Origin: Asparagopsis taxiformis | Taxonomy: Eukaryota > Rhodophyta > Florideophyceae > Bonnemaisoniales > Bonnemaisoniaceae | Direction of reading: 5' to 3' | Assembly: GCA_030407315.1 (NCBI GenBank) | Contig: JALQPE010002141.1 | Location: forward strand, 111,707-175,706 | Length of the DNA stretch: 64,000 bases | Shown here: in pieces, positions 19,917 through 31,170 of the stretch | Position numbering within the stretch: position 1 is the first letter of the stretch | Layout: each line of letters starts with the position of its first letter | The notes under the pieces: model-generated | Seen by the model: the letters and a program-made list of their open reading frames with translations, nothing else | The model's database searches: none | Told to the model about the DNA's origin: nothing | Program-made: the position numbers and the translations under genes

Positions 19917-20223
19917 GGTTGGTTGGTTGTGGAATGGATGCAGATGAGGTTGTGTGGATTAAATAGAGCGCCCATGATGGAAGCTGGGAGTCGGACCGAT
20001 GAAAGGATTTGGCTGGCTGCGAGATGCGGAGATTGGAGGTGATGTCTGAGTTAGATATATGGTATACCCTCTGAGGGTAGTTGAAACGTTTCTTTATCGA
20101 TGCAGTCCGTTTTATAACAAGCACAAGTTTCTCGCCTAATGTGGATGGCATAACTTATACGACAGCTGTCAATGAATGATTGAACAAGAGCAAAATTGTA
20201 ATGAACCCTCAAGGTACACCGAC

Positions 20224-21198
20224 TCACACTACATCCGATGGTCCGCGCAACTCGATCGAGACAGCGCCATTCTTAGAGATCACGCAGACCTCTGCGGCAT
20301 CTCCATCAAACCCAGCCATACAACCGCCACGATCTTTTCCACCGCCGCCGTTCCAAACCATAGGCGCGCAATCCAACCCCTTGGACAGTACAATCGCAGA
20401 CAGCACATGACCATCCGCCACCAATTCTCTCGCACATTGCACGCACTCGCGCACCAAATCCGAGTTACAAACTCCAATGTATCTATGAGCAACAACCTTC
20501 ACTTTCTTCATAGCCTTGGTATTTGTCTCCGGCCTGTCCAACCGGTCATGATACGCAAGTAGCTGAATCGCTTCCAATATTCCGTGCAAATCGGCATCAT
20601 ACTTCTTCTGCTGCACTCTTTCCACATCTGGGATATCGTCAATCGGCACCGACCACTCGTGTCTCTCGCACACAACCCTACTGGTCGTTGCGGTCACATC
20701 GTCCGGTAGCGTCACTGCTGCCGTCCCCCGCGTTAGATAGACGTCCGCTCTGCCGACACGCTCCTCCGACAATGCCCACTTGGCGCGCTCGATTAGTTTC
20801 GACTCGTGCAGCCCGATTTGCACGACGGTGCGATTACGCGCTGCAATCTTCGTGCGCTGCGCTGCCTGTAGAGAGCGCTGTGCTGTTAGTCCGAGTGCGC
20901 TGAATGTTTGCGCGTCCAGAGAGAGACGCAGATACTGTGGAAGTAGCATGGCGCTGTTGGCGCGCGTGATTGGCGTGGATGTACATGCGATCACGTTTGC
21001 ATTTGTGGATCGGAAATTGCTGTCCAGTAACGTTGGTAGTGCCAATGTGGCGTGTGTGTAGTTGTACTGCGTATCCAGCAATTTTGGTGTTTTCGTTGGC
21101 GATATGTAGAGAATGGTCACAGACTGCACGAGATGCAGACTGCGTCCCAGCTTCTCTGCCGACGGAGTACAGATGCGAATACGACCCTTGTGTGCCAT
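20224..21198 (-). CDS. RPP40: RNase P/MRP protein subunit p40 homologue (RPP40)
   Basis: 324 residues, ATG at 21198. The middle contains LLPQYLRLSLDAQTFSALGL followed by an inhibitor-like strand TVVQIGLHES and ERAKWAL, and the C-terminus contains GLDCAPMVW, a Gly/Lys-rich turn, then strands ending near VSIELRG. The order and spacing of these elements match the p40 subunit of RNase P and RNase MRP, which processes tRNA 5' ends and pre-rRNA. Sequence similarity in this family is low, so the call rests on the alignment of several short blocks. It is divergently arranged with HROB, whose ATG is under 300 bp away. Confidence 0.65.
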   Translation of the reverse strand: MAHKGRIRICTPSAEKLGRSLHLVQSVTILYISPTKTPKLLDTQYNYTHATLALPTLLDSNFRSTNANVIACTSTPITRANSAMLLPQYLRLSLDAQTFSALGLTAQRSLQAAQRTKIAARNRTVVQIGLHESKLIERAKWALSEERVGRADVYLTRGTAAVTLPDDVTATTSRVVCERHEWSVPIDDIPDVERVQQKKYDADLHGILEAIQLLAYHDRLDRPETNTKAMKKVKVVAHRYIGVCNSDLVRECVQCARELVADGHVLSAIVLSKGLDCAPMVWNGGGGKDRGGCMAGFDGDAAEVCVISKNGAVSIELRGPSDVV

Positions 21199-21485
21199 TG
21201 CGCGGACGCAAAGTCACTACTTACGAGCCATTTCCGCGCGCCCTTGATCGCACGCTCGCTCCACGCGCCGAGATTGGATGTTGATCCGTCGTACGGCGCG
21301 GCGCAGATGCTACAACGACCTATGAACATTTGGCACAGATCAACGCATCAATTGTTTCAAATTTTTCAATTTCTGTGCCCGACCCAATCCTCGCAGGACG
21401 TTTTTCGCCTTTCTTCGCGCATCCGTCGCATCCTCCCACCAGCCGCGTCAACTCAACCGAGCCCAATCGCCCAGCGACCTCGTCA

Positions 21486-22890
21486 ATGGACCGCACCCTT
21501 GACGGTCTCCCGTACCGAATCCCGGGACCTGCTGGCGGCACGGGATGGGACGCGCCACAAGTGCCGCGCGCAGCCCATCATTCCAAACAGCCGCAACGTC
21601 GCTTCTGCCAGTCGCCATGGCAATCGATGCTGCACCACGCCCGAATAGCCCCCCACGGTACGCTCCGTCTCGACGCTAGTCTCGCTCTGTTGCGTAGTTA
21701 CGCCCTGGCTGCCCGCTTCGAACAAGTTGCGCGATTGCCCGTCTTTGTCGACGCCCTCTCCTGGGTCGGCAAGGACGCCTCCGTGCTGCTCAGAGATCCC
21801 ACGGCTTGTATTCGTGCCACCGTGCATGCGGCAGTGTTCGAGGCTCGAAAGGACGAAATTGAGGTTGGTGCTGTCATGCTGTTGCGTAATGTTACCGCAT
21901 TGGCTTATCAGGAACGCAGACAAACCGGCTTTAGGGTCGATGCTGATGCCTGCTTGCACATGAGTATTCAACCGTCAAATGTTGAGCATGTGTTTCCCGT
22001 TTCTGTTAAGACACCTCTGGGAAAGGTTGAGATGGTCGCGCCCTGTGATAGTTATACAGCGAGTGCTAAGGATCCCCCGAAACTTGTGAGGAAACCCGTT
22101 AGGCAACAATTGGCTCCTGTGCAGAGGGGCCCGTTGCGTCCGCGAAGTGATGTGCAGAATAGACAGAGAAGGCCAGCATCAGCTAATATGCAACCGAATA
22201 TTCATGGCGTAAGTTGGCACAACCTAGCTAGGCCTTCGTTGTATGGTACTCAATTTACGAACAGTGAGCTAACGTTTACTACATTGTGTGCGTTAGTATA
22301 ACCGCCGTCCACATCCAAACCATGCACAACACAACACTTATGTGCAACAACAACAACCACATACGAATCAGTTGCCTGGCAAACGGCCCAACCCTAATCC
22401 ACACCTACAAACGCCGTCACATCTTCAATATGCGCAACGGCGATATGGCATGCAACCACAGCAGAAGCGAAGAGCACCAAATCCAACACCCGTCCCCACG
22501 TCAGCTCCCCAAACCTCCGTGAACTCGCTAACAGACGATCAACTAGACTCGTTATTGGGTGATGTTGACGTGGATGCTATCATTGCAGCAAGAAATGCGC
22601 CTATTTCAAGCGCTGGCACGCAACCAATGCCCCCTTCAGATCCCTCATCGAATCCATCTACAACAACAGGTGTGCCACCAACGCCTATATCTATTGAATC
22701 ACAGAAATCAGCTCCTGAAAGAAGTCCAATCTCTGATTCTCACCAAATGACCACAGCCCCTAATGAGCAACAGCCGACGCCCAGCTCTACCACTCAAAAT
22801 GATACTGCAACTGTACAGAAGACGCCCACAACTGTTGATGATGCCATGCTTAATAGCTTGTTAGATGGACTGGACAGTTCCGATTTTTGA
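21486..22890 (+). CDS. HROB: Homologous recombination OB-fold protein (HROB), two exons
   Basis: HROB loads the MCM8-MCM9 helicase in recombination repair. Proposed join(21486..22208,22297..22890), 438 residues. The ATG at 21486 is chosen because the frame upstream opens only with TTG and because it places the family's RIPGPAG motif near the N-terminus. A W-x-x-ML element follows, then the OB fold: LPVFVDALSWVGKDASVLLRD, ATVHAAVFE and EVGAVMLLRNV. A GTAAGT donor at 22209, a CTAAC branch-like motif at about 22270 and TTAG at 22293-22296 define an 88-nt phase 0 intron. Exon 2 is Gln/Pro-rich and holds two short acidic motifs typical of the family tail, DQLDSLLGDVD and MLNSLLDGLD. Confidence 0.8.
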
Positions 22891-22965
22891 TAGATAACCG
22901 AAACAATTTAGCGGTGCAACCTACTTTTAGCTCATATCTTCAATAGTTTAATGAGTAAGTGCGCG

Positions 22966-24564
22966 TTACCGTTTGTAATAGTATCTCTGGAAGTTAAACC
23001 ATAAGTGAAGGATACCACGATCAAAGGAACATCGGAACCCCCTTCGGTGCGAATGTTCCCACGGTCGATTCACAATTTTGAATGATAGATCTTCGTATGG
23101 CGGACCAGCCTTGAAAGTAATGATGGAAACCTCCGGGTTTTCCGTCTTGGATATTGTAAACGTCGGCGTCTTGCTCTTGTCAATTAGGTCTGGATAAAAT
23201 ATGTTGAACTTGTACCCTTGCACAGTTTTCGGTGGAGGATTGTCATGGTCGTAATGAGTACGATTGTATTTCGTCCAGCTGTATCCTGTGTGCAAACGAT
23301 TGAAATAACGAGGCTTCCTGGGACGATATTTATCGTTCCAGCCGAATCCTGCCACTGACGATTCACACTGCTCACCCTGTTTTAGATCAATTTCGTCTTC
23401 AAACCGCTCCTCGTCTTGGTTGATGCCCTTGGCAGCCTCAGCCCGATACATCTCTTCATCTGCAGTAGAGTCTCGTACATGTCCCTCCTCCGGTTCTTGC
23501 TTTGGATTTGTTTCCTTCTCCGGCATACTTGCGATACGCCGCTCACGTTCCTTCGCAACAATACCATTCATCTGTGCTAGCCTATGGCGTGCGATATGAC
23601 TCTTGATGTGAGCCAATGCTGCCATCCAGAAATCAGCCTCTCCCAAATCGTCGTGTATGTCTCCGCCAGTTTCAGCCTGAGTTCCTCCCAGTTTCCCCGA
23701 AATTTCCGCTTGCATTGACACAAGCTTCTCTAGTGTCTTACCCTTCAACATAGCTATAACATCGTCTCGCACAGACGAATGTATTCCGCCCCCATCAGCA
23801 CCCATACTTTCTTCACGGACCGCTTCCAGTTTGTTGATCACTACCGACTTCACGGCATTCCACCAATCAAGTCTAAACTGTCTATTAAACACGTCGTTAT
23901 CGAATTCTGTGGGATAGTCTGGGATGAAATCCAGTTCAATTTCAACAGCCTCTTTCAATTGCTCTAGGTCCCGCAATTCCATATGGCGATCCAAGAGCTC
24001 CCCTGGCGCACGAGACTCTGGTTGTAAGTCGAGCAAATCCAGTCGTACATTTCGCGCAAACGAATCTGTTAAAACAGGTCTATTCTGTCGGAGTCGAATA
24101 GCCTGTCGAATGAAGTGTTGCTTTCCCTGAAAAGATGTCTCCTGTTGATGCCAGCCTTCATTTTCCTCTTGCTCGCGTTGTCGAGCTATACGAGCCTGTT
24201 CTGTCTCCCATTCTACACGTTCCGCCTCTCTAAGCGCCCTTCTCTTCTTCGCAATTTCAAGTTCGTCTTGCAACTCACGCTTTCGCTCAACTTCATCTTG
24301 CTCCGTTACTTCTATCCCACGTTTCCGCAATGCATCTACCTTTTTCTTCCAGACAAACGTGCCTGATTTTACCGCATGACTTTGATCGTGAGCCTGTGCA
24401 GAGCCAGGGCTTCCAGTGGTTTCGAGTGGTGCAGGTGAATTTGTTCGAGCCCGTTTGGCTCTCTCTTCGCGACGCAGCCGCTTTTCTTCCTTCCGTTTCC
24501 GCTTCTCAGCATGGCGAGCCTTGCGCTCCTCTCGCGTTTCCTCTGGAAAAGCCGTAGGAGACAT
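22966..24564 (-). CDS. CACTIN: Cactin
   Basis: Nuclear protein that associates with the spliceosome. 532 residues from ATG 24564. The N-terminus is a very basic Lys/Arg/Glu helix (about residues 8-40). The middle (about 125-350) is the cactin helical domain, including the FIRQAIRLRQNRPVLTDSFARN segment. The last 125 residues form the highly conserved C-terminal cactin domain: WNDKYRPRKPRYFNRLHTGY, YKFNIFYPDLIDKSKTPTF, FKAGPPYEDLSFKIVNRPW and the final FNFQRYYYKR. The protein ends exactly as family members do. It is shorter than the animal protein, mainly in the N-terminal charged region. It converges with HROB. Confidence 0.92.
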   Translation of the reverse strand: MSPTAFPEETREERKARHAEKRKRKEEKRLRREERAKRARTNSPAPLETTGSPGSAQAHDQSHAVKSGTFVWKKKVDALRKRGIEVTEQDEVERKRELQDELEIAKKRRALREAERVEWETEQARIARQREQEENEGWHQQETSFQGKQHFIRQAIRLRQNRPVLTDSFARNVRLDLLDLQPESRAPGELLDRHMELRDLEQLKEAVEIELDFIPDYPTEFDNDVFNRQFRLDWWNAVKSVVINKLEAVREESMGADGGGIHSSVRDDVIAMLKGKTLEKLVSMQAEISGKLGGTQAETGGDIHDDLGEADFWMAALAHIKSHIARHRLAQMNGIVAKERERRIASMPEKETNPKQEPEEGHVRDSTADEEMYRAEAAKGINQDEERFEDEIDLKQGEQCESSVAGFGWNDKYRPRKPRYFNRLHTGYSWTKYNRTHYDHDNPPPKTVQGYKFNIFYPDLIDKSKTPTFTISKTENPEVSIITFKAGPPYEDLSFKIVNRPWEHSHRRGFRCSFDRGILHLWFNFQRYYYKR

Positions 24565-24904
24565 ACAAGATCGCTCCCCGTGTACAGGGCACCAACGTGG
24601 TTAGCCTCGGTTCATGCAACCATGAAATTTGGCTTGCGGAAGCGACTGAGCATGAAAAGTAACAAAATTATTTTAAATATATCTAAACTTTAGCATGCGA
24701 AAGTTTCATATTTTATTGATACCATGATCTCTTCACATCCCACTGGGCGAACGAGCTCAGCACATTCCCTTCAATCCTAATCGTGTCAATCTACACTGAT
24801 TCCGCCGTAACATCTCTCGGAAGTCGTGCGAACATTCGATCTGCCTCTACAGAGTACATTACTCGAGCTCAAAACGTTCCGATATCAACCGCAGACAAAG
24901 AAAA

Positions 24905-25705
24905 ATGGTCTCAGCTTTCGTACTACCGGGTGGTGCAGCGACATTTTCTGGCACGCCAGTGCGATCATCGCGATGCAATCTTCCAACAAACCGAGCGACA
25001 CTCCGTGCAGCAGTCTCAATGAGCGCGCCGAAAATGGTTCCAGAGCCAGCACCGCAGCCAGCAGACCCGCCGAAACCTGATAGCCCAACTCCTGTACCAC
25101 CGCCGGTTCCCATGGTTGCAGTTGGGGACAACTCCCAGATGGACATTTACTCTCGTCTCGCCAAGGATCGTATCCTACTACTCGGCCGTTCCGTGGACGA
25201 CGAGGTGGCCAATTCGTTGGTCGCACAAATGTTGTATCTGGCATCGGAAGATCCTGATAAGGATATCACGCTTTACATCAATTCTCCCGGTGGCGGGGTC
25301 TCGGCAGGTATGGCGATTTATGACACGATGCAATTCATTCCGTGCGATGTCCAGACCATCTGTTTTGGTACTGCAGCGAGCATGGGTGCGTTCTTGCTTA
25401 GTGCGGGTACCAAGGGTAAGAGGAAGAGCTTGCCGAATGCGAGGATTATGATTCATCAGCCGCTTGGTGGTGCGCAGGGACAAGCGGCCGATATTGAAAT
25501 CCAGGCGAAAGAGATCTTGTTTGTCAAGTCTTTGCTCAATGGATATATGGCCGACTTTACGGGTCAACCTATGGAGAAGATTGAGGCAGATACGGATCGT
25601 GATTTCTTCATGACTGCCGCTGACGCCAAATCATATGGTATTATTGACGAAGTGATCAAGACGAAGGTGGAAGTACCAGTGCTTTCGCGCCCAACTCTAG
25701 TCTAA
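24905..25705 (+). CDS. Nuclear-encoded plastid ClpP protease subunit
   Basis: Serine protease subunit of the Clp complex. 266 residues: the first 75 form a Ser/Pro/Ala-rich transit region, then a ClpP core of normal length. The catalytic triad is complete by spacing with E. coli: Ser159 ([10 protein letters not shown]), His184 (MIHQPLGG) and Asp233 (ADTDRDFFM). [11 protein letters not shown] forms the oxyanion-strand loop. With these residues this is a proteolytic ClpP and not an inactive ClpR. Plastid targeting is favoured because of the transit region and the plant-like core, though mitochondrial targeting cannot be excluded. It converges with the LHC gene. Confidence 0.92.
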   Translation: MVSAFVLPGGAATFSGTPVRSSRCNLPTNRATLRAAVSMSAPKMVPEPAPQPADPPKPDSPTPVPPPVPMVAVGDNSQMDIYSRLAKDRILLLGRSVDDEVANSLVAQMLYLASEDPDKDITLYINSPGGGVSAGMAIYDTMQFIPCDVQTICFGTAASMGAFLLSAGTKGKRKSLPNARIMIHQPLGGAQGQAADIEIQAKEILFVKSLLNGYMADFTGQPMEKIEADTDRDFFMTAADAKSYGIIDEVIKTKVEVPVLSRPTLV

Positions 25706-25953
25706 TTGGCAACATCTTGTTACTTTGCCGTCTGTATACATTACTTGGTATATGACGTCCCCTAGAATCTATGGATATACGTAAACGTAGCATGGGGTGT
25801 TGATAAACTTGTCGAAACTCTCCCAATTCGTTAGAGCATAGTGGAAGAACGCAGTTGTGAACAATAAACGTGCACCTAACCGGACGCTTTTATGATTCGA
25901 TTAGACTTTGTGCAATGGCTAATAGAGTTTGAATAAGGCTACAAGCGGGAGAC

Positions 25954-26684
25954 CTAGTACATGTTGGCAGGAATACCCTTGAAGTTCGCAAGCTGTTCGA
26001 GGGTGCCCATCTTGGAAATAAGGGTAGCATGGTAGAGGCCACCGAAGGCAATCATAGCCAGACGGCCATTCTTAATCTCATTGAGCTGGTACTTGGCCAT
26101 GACGGCAGGGTTCTTTCCAAGACCAAGGGGATCAAAACCGAAGTATCCAGGTGCGCGATCGCCGTTGAGAGTTTCACGGAGAGCAATGGCGCCGAAGACT
26201 TCGAGGAAGCAGACCCACAGCAAGATCTGAGACATTCCGCCAGTCTTGACGAAGAAGTCATGTGCCTCGGCAGGGCTCATCGCGTTCACACCGGGGAATC
26301 TCCAGATCTCGGGGAACACGTATCCCAGGACACCAAGCATGGCAACACGGCCTGTTGAAGGTAGATACAGAAGTTAAGAACAAGTTAGTCAACTCGAGGT
26401 TGGCGACAAATATACCGGGTATGAGATGGATATCACTTACAATGCTTAATCTCAGCCTCCTGCATGAACTTGAGGTTGAAGGTGCTGGAGAAGTTGAGGG
26501 GGTCGAAACCGACGTTTCCAATGATGGAATCGTCATCAAGGGGAGCCGGCTGTTCCATGAAGGGCATGGAGGGGGAAACCTTCATCGAGACAGCAGAGCG
26601 CGAGACGACGGGCGCGTTGCATACTGCAGTTCCCTTGAGGGCAGCGGAGAAGCCGGTAACGGCGGGGGCGATGAAACCATACAT
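25954..26684 (-). CDS. Red-algal light-harvesting chlorophyll-binding protein (LHCR type), two exons
   Basis: Thylakoid antenna protein associated with photosystem I in red algae. Proposed complement(join(25954..26351,26441..26684)), 213 residues. ATG 26684 opens a plastid transit peptide (MYGFIAPAVTGFSA). Exon 1 ends in the first half of helix 1 (QEAEIKH) with a GTAAGT donor; an 89-nt intron ends in TTCAACAG, splitting a codon in phase 1; exon 2 resumes with RVAMLGVLGYVFPE. Helix 2 is the MSQILLWVCFLEVFGAIAL region and helix 3 has NEIKNGRLAMIAFGGLYHA. The paired E-x-x-x-x-R chlorophyll/ion-pair residues of helices 1 and 3 are present. The intron-containing frame alone would lose helices 2 and 3. 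Confidence 0.9.
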
Positions 26685-27273
26685 TTTGAGGGGAAAGGTG
26701 TGAAAGACTGTTAATGGAGCGATGCGAAGAGTACTGGGCTGTGGGGCGTTGTGAAGGGAACGGACCAGAGGTGGGGGGTTGGGTTTATGTAGGTTGAAGT
26801 TGCAGCACACAACGAAATATACAGCTGGAAATGGAACTGGGAGATGCCCTGGAGTTGAACGTTTCGTGCGGAAAGCGCAAGACAACGGTTGGTTCGAGGT
26901 GCATCGAGCTCTGCGAGAACACGTGCCACAAATATCAGCATCTAATTGGGAACTGCTCGTGAAAAATCACAGAGCAATTGGTGTCATTTGATGGCGGGTG
27001 CCACTTGATATGGAATCTTGGATGCTGAAGATACTTTCTGGCCATTCATTGCACCGCTTGGGTGGTAGCGAGATGTGGTTGGTCTGGCTTGGCCCGTTGC
27101 TGAAATCGTCCAAAATAAACCCTAGTTTTAACATTACGGACACGCCTCCTTGCAAAAAATCGCAAATATCATTATTCCATAAAAGATTGAAATAGTTTCG
27201 ATTCTTTTCAGCCCATCACTGGCTAGGATTTTTACCATCGCTTTATCCACAACATCTTACTCTGGTTATAAAG
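26685..27273. other. Intergenic stretch between LHC start and ELP1 stop
   Basis: About 590 bp upstream of the LHC gene on the minus strand and downstream of ELP1. It must hold the LHC promoter and the ELP1 terminator. I see no recognisable gene, RNA or repeat in it. Confidence 0.5.
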
Positions 27274-30200
27274 TCAATAGGCGCAAGTGTCTATATCCCA
27301 GTCCCGATTATGAGCAGCACTTCGCAAGTCGTCGTTGTTGAGTACATCATCAGGAAGCAATCCAACTTCCTCCATGTAGCAGTACATTTCATCTATAATT
27401 TTCCTCGCAGAGTGAACACAGTTGATATACAACAAAGCTCCGACGATGTTTCGTACCCTATTCCGCACGAATTCTAACGGCACAAGCTTTCGTAGATATT
27501 CAACAAGATACTCCTCCTCGCGAGGATGACCTTCCCGCACTCTCTTCCGCATTGCTTTTTGCCGCCTTCTTTCCGCATGCTTCTCCAGTTTGGCACTGCT
27601 CATTGGTCCCGTTTGAGAAATCGAGGTGTAGAGACTTGTTGCTGATGTCTTCGATGTGAACGTGATATCTGACAGGTTACTTGCCAGAGATGATACAGTA
27701 CTTTCTGAAAACACATCAGATTCAGTCTCGACCCCATTACCATTTCCCGACTTTTGACCAAAGCGTTCATTGAGTAACTGCTTTGCCTCTCGCACTGCTT
27801 CCAGTCGTTTTCTGCGATCACGAACTTTTGAATGATTCTCTTCAAGAGTTGCTAGAATGCTCTGAGCCCCTTCTGTCACTTGTGTGGTAACCTCATCCCA
27901 AAGGGCCTTTACTTGTGCAGATCCCTCAACATCCGCATCCAGATCGTGCATTGCAACATACGTTGTAACAGCTTCGAACATACATTCCCACTCCTCGGCC
28001 CTCGCTAAAGCTGCAATAGCTCCATCCACATCATTCAATATACAAAGCATAACCCTGGCTGCTTCTTTTGCTTTGCCAGCATTGATCAGATCTTCTGCAA
28101 TCGATCCGTACATCGCCTCCTTTTCATCCTTGGAGATGGCACTCTTCGATACAGCACTAACAGCAAATTGCCACAATCCACCCTCTTGGTAGCTTTCAGC
28201 AGCACTTTTGTAATCCCCGTTCTGGATAAATACTGATGCCGACTCTTTGTGCTTCCCAGCACCTCGAAGGAAGCTTCCAAAACCTCCTAATAGTTCAGCT
28301 CGATATGACTCATTTTGTCCCAATAGCTCCAGCGCAGTGTTGTACAGACCGTGCTTGTGACACAAGTCTACGCATGCCCTGTAATGATCTTCTCCACAGA
28401 CGTAAAGGTTTCTCAACGCACTATCATATCGGCCCAACTTCTCATCAATGGTATACTTTCTCATATACTCTTCTGCTTCACGAAGGTCTTTCAACTCTTG
28501 CGAGTACTCTGCAGGATCTATTTGGCTCGACTTTGCGACAGTTAGCGCCAATTTCAGATCATAAGTACCAAGCGCATGGTGGTATACTTCCTTTTCATCT
28601 TTCACGAGAACGAAAAGATAGTCTAGAGCCGCAACACCATCTTCTTCATTTCTTTCAAATGCCTTCCGCACTTGGTCAAGAGCTCTCTTGTGATCAGGTG
28701 GTTGTCTCCGGATGAGACCTGTTAGAACTGTTGATGTAAAACGCTCCCTGTTCTCCAAATTGACCAAGACGTCAACTATAGAATCACAAACGGTGTTGAC
28801 CCTCGCATTATCTCCTTTCAAGAAAGTAAGGAATATGCTCAGATGGCCTGCCTTCCCTATCTGCTCAACAAAACGGTGGATATTTGCAACGAATGTATCA
28901 TAGTCCGCATCCACAATATGATTCATATCAACCCGATGTCGCCGACATAAATCGAATGCCTTTCCATAGTCCCCCACTTTGGCGTGCATGTCTACGGTTT
29001 CAAAAACCACAGGCCGTGGGGATATTGTTTCAAGGTTACCTCTCGGAGCTTGCAAAACTATTGAAACATCGTTTGGAACAGTTGCCACTATCACCGAACC
29101 TCGGTCTATTGGTCTAGTTGCTCCATCCCCTTCAGGTAGCTGGATATTAGAGTGTCCGTTCACACCAGCAGTACTCCCACTATTGTCCAGCATATCAATT
29201 AAGCTTGGGGATTCATCTTTTTCACCCTTATACGACTTCAATGCTCTACTGTTCAGGACAATGCAGTACAAAAGATGGGAACGAGTAGTGAATATGAGGA
29301 ACCCTTCATGGATAGCCCACGATGTACATTCTCTTGACAAAGAAATTGATTGTCCACTTTCATATTCATATGCTTGTAGATTCCCCGTTTCGTCCTGAGA
29401 TATCCCTAGAGATCTTTCCTCAGCCAATAACACATCAATAATCGATATAGTTTCGGAACGAGCAACATTTCCAGTATGAGCTGTCTCAACTAGTTTCTCA
29501 GAATTTTCATCGAATATGAACTGTACGATTGAACCTTTGGAAGTCACGCAAACCAAAGACTGCGGAATAACATCTGATTTGGAGAGCGCAACAACGTGGC
29601 CGTCAACAGAATATGTTGATAGTAAAGTAGCGTGTGCTTCACCGTTCTTGAGACGGTACACACAAATATGATCACATGGTGATGAGCCCGCTGACTTCCA
29701 CTCTGCAGATGGAAACACAACAACGCAGATATCTAGATCCAGAAAGACAGGAGCTCTCAGTGAGATAAACGGTTGAGTTTTCGAGGGTGAAGCACTAATC
29801 CTCCATGTATTTCTCTCTTCAAATAACTCCTTCTCAGCAATTGGTTCAGTTTCAAACTGAACAGTTGAAAGTGGTTGCCGAAGGGAGACTACTGTTAATA
29901 ACCCGTTTGACAAAAGGGCTCCGAATTGGTTTTCAGAAGGCAAAGCACAAAGCTCATTCACTGCTTCATCAAATCGAAGAACACCGTGGTTCATTGGGGG
30001 AGGCACAACAGCATTTGAGAAATTAGTCACAACCACACAATCGCCATCAACAACTGCACCATGTGCACCGATAGGGAAGCAAAATGTTGAGCTTGGGACA
30101 GATAGCAATCGGACAAGAACACATAAGCCCTCTGCGGTAACGATGTATAAACTGCTTGTATAGTCCTCATCCCAACAAACCGCAACAACTTGTCCATACA

Positions 30201-31170
30201 CCTCAAACCTCTTCTTCTTATACCACTTATAATTGTTCTTGGTATATATGTCCACGAAGCTAACTTGCTCCTGATCTGTATACAGTGATACTGCCAACAT
30301 AGTACTGTCAGCACTCCAGGACAACAACGTCGGTGCTTTTGAAGCAACTCCATCCGATTCAGTAGACGTGTGTCCGAGTCGCACATCGCTTCGCAAATGC
30401 CTGAGCCCATTTCGCTCGAAAAAGCTAAGTGCATTTCCCGGACCCGCAGCGCATATCATGCCCCCGACTCTCGGTTGCCAAGACACAAGGGATGTCATCC
30501 CGACGCCATCATGGCCTGTGAGGTCGGCGACATCCAAACGTTTCACATCGGCGCAATCACGGTCCACGACGACACCGGATACAACACCAACAGAATCTTG
30601 CACAGAAGCGACGAAAAACGCACCATCACCCCGCCAAGATACAGTTGCAGCAACTGCCAATGTGTGTTGATGCTCCACCTCTGCGACAAGTTCCCATGCG
30701 GTGTCCAATACGAGTGTCTTGACGGGGGAGATAAGAACAATCAAGTTGCCGTCCGAGCTGGCAGCAGCAGCGAGGATACCGGATCGAGATGGATCACTAT
30801 CGATGACTTCACCTGCTGAATCGTAGACTCCAGTTTGTGGGTCAATGTGCCAGATTTCACCACCTCGGCAGCATACAACGAGTGTTGTACCACCTTCCAA
30901 TACACAGAGACTGACAGGGGTGCTGTCGAATGCTGTTTCTATGCAAATGTCTGATAGTTGAGAGTTGCCTGAGTTATCCGCTTCTGAAATAGGGGTTGAT
31001 GCTGATGGAACGCGGCGGCAGGAAATTGTGAATGCATCTGTGGTGTTGTTGTGCGCCACGTATGAGACACGAACTCCGCTGAGATCATCAAGAATTTTCA
31101 CACAGTGTGGACGCAAGTTTGCTAATTTGAGGTCTGTGTGAAGCGAGTAACGCGTTGAAAGATTTCGCAT
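27274..31170 (-). CDS. ELP1: Elongator complex subunit 1 (ELP1/IKAP)
   Basis: Largest scaffold subunit of Elongator, which modifies wobble uridines of tRNA. Intronless, 1298 residues from ATG 31170; MRNLSTRYSLHTDL resembles the usual ELP1 start, and the GTG at 31191 is rejected. The N-terminal half reads as beta-propeller repeats (VLEGGTTLVVCCRGGEIWHIDPQTG and similar blades). The C-terminal half is helical repeats. Near the end is the basic tRNA-binding segment (EKHAERRRQKAMRKRVREG) followed by the conserved PREEEYLVEYLRKL, the ELP1 dimerisation region. Length is normal for the family. No frame breaks. Confidence 0.92.
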   Translation of the reverse strand: MRNLSTRYSLHTDLKLANLRPHCVKILDDLSGVRVSYVAHNNTTDAFTISCRRVPSASTPISEADNSGNSQLSDICIETAFDSTPVSLCVLEGGTTLVVCCRGGEIWHIDPQTGVYDSAGEVIDSDPSRSGILAAAASSDGNLIVLISPVKTLVLDTAWELVAEVEHQHTLAVAATVSWRGDGAFFVASVQDSVGVVSGVVVDRDCADVKRLDVADLTGHDGVGMTSLVSWQPRVGGMICAAGPGNALSFFERNGLRHLRSDVRLGHTSTESDGVASKAPTLLSWSADSTMLAVSLYTDQEQVSFVDIYTKNNYKWYKKKRFEVYGQVVAVCWDEDYTSSLYIVTAEGLCVLVRLLSVPSSTFCFPIGAHGAVVDGDCVVVTNFSNAVVPPPMNHGVLRFDEAVNELCALPSENQFGALLSNGLLTVVSLRQPLSTVQFETEPIAEKELFEERNTWRISASPSKTQPFISLRAPVFLDLDICVVVFPSAEWKSAGSSPCDHICVYRLKNGEAHATLLSTYSVDGHVVALSKSDVIPQSLVCVTSKGSIVQFIFDENSEKLVETAHTGNVARSETISIIDVLLAEERSLGISQDETGNLQAYEYESGQSISLSRECTSWAIHEGFLIFTTRSHLLYCIVLNSRALKSYKGEKDESPSLIDMLDNSGSTAGVNGHSNIQLPEGDGATRPIDRGSVIVATVPNDVSIVLQAPRGNLETISPRPVVFETVDMHAKVGDYGKAFDLCRRHRVDMNHIVDADYDTFVANIHRFVEQIGKAGHLSIFLTFLKGDNARVNTVCDSIVDVLVNLENRERFTSTVLTGLIRRQPPDHKRALDQVRKAFERNEEDGVAALDYLFVLVKDEKEVYHHALGTYDLKLALTVAKSSQIDPAEYSQELKDLREAEEYMRKYTIDEKLGRYDSALRNLYVCGEDHYRACVDLCHKHGLYNTALELLGQNESYRAELLGGFGSFLRGAGKHKESASVFIQNGDYKSAAESYQEGGLWQFAVSAVSKSAISKDEKEAMYGSIAEDLINAGKAKEAARVMLCILNDVDGAIAALARAEEWECMFEAVTTYVAMHDLDADVEGSAQVKALWDEVTTQVTEGAQSILATLEENHSKVRDRRKRLEAVREAKQLLNERFGQKSGNGNGVETESDVFSESTVSSLASNLSDITFTSKTSATSLYTSISQTGPMSSAKLEKHAERRRQKAMRKRVREGHPREEEYLVEYLRKLVPLEFVRNRVRNIVGALLYINCVHSARKIIDEMYCYMEEVGLLPDDVLNNDDLRSAAHNRDWDIDTCAY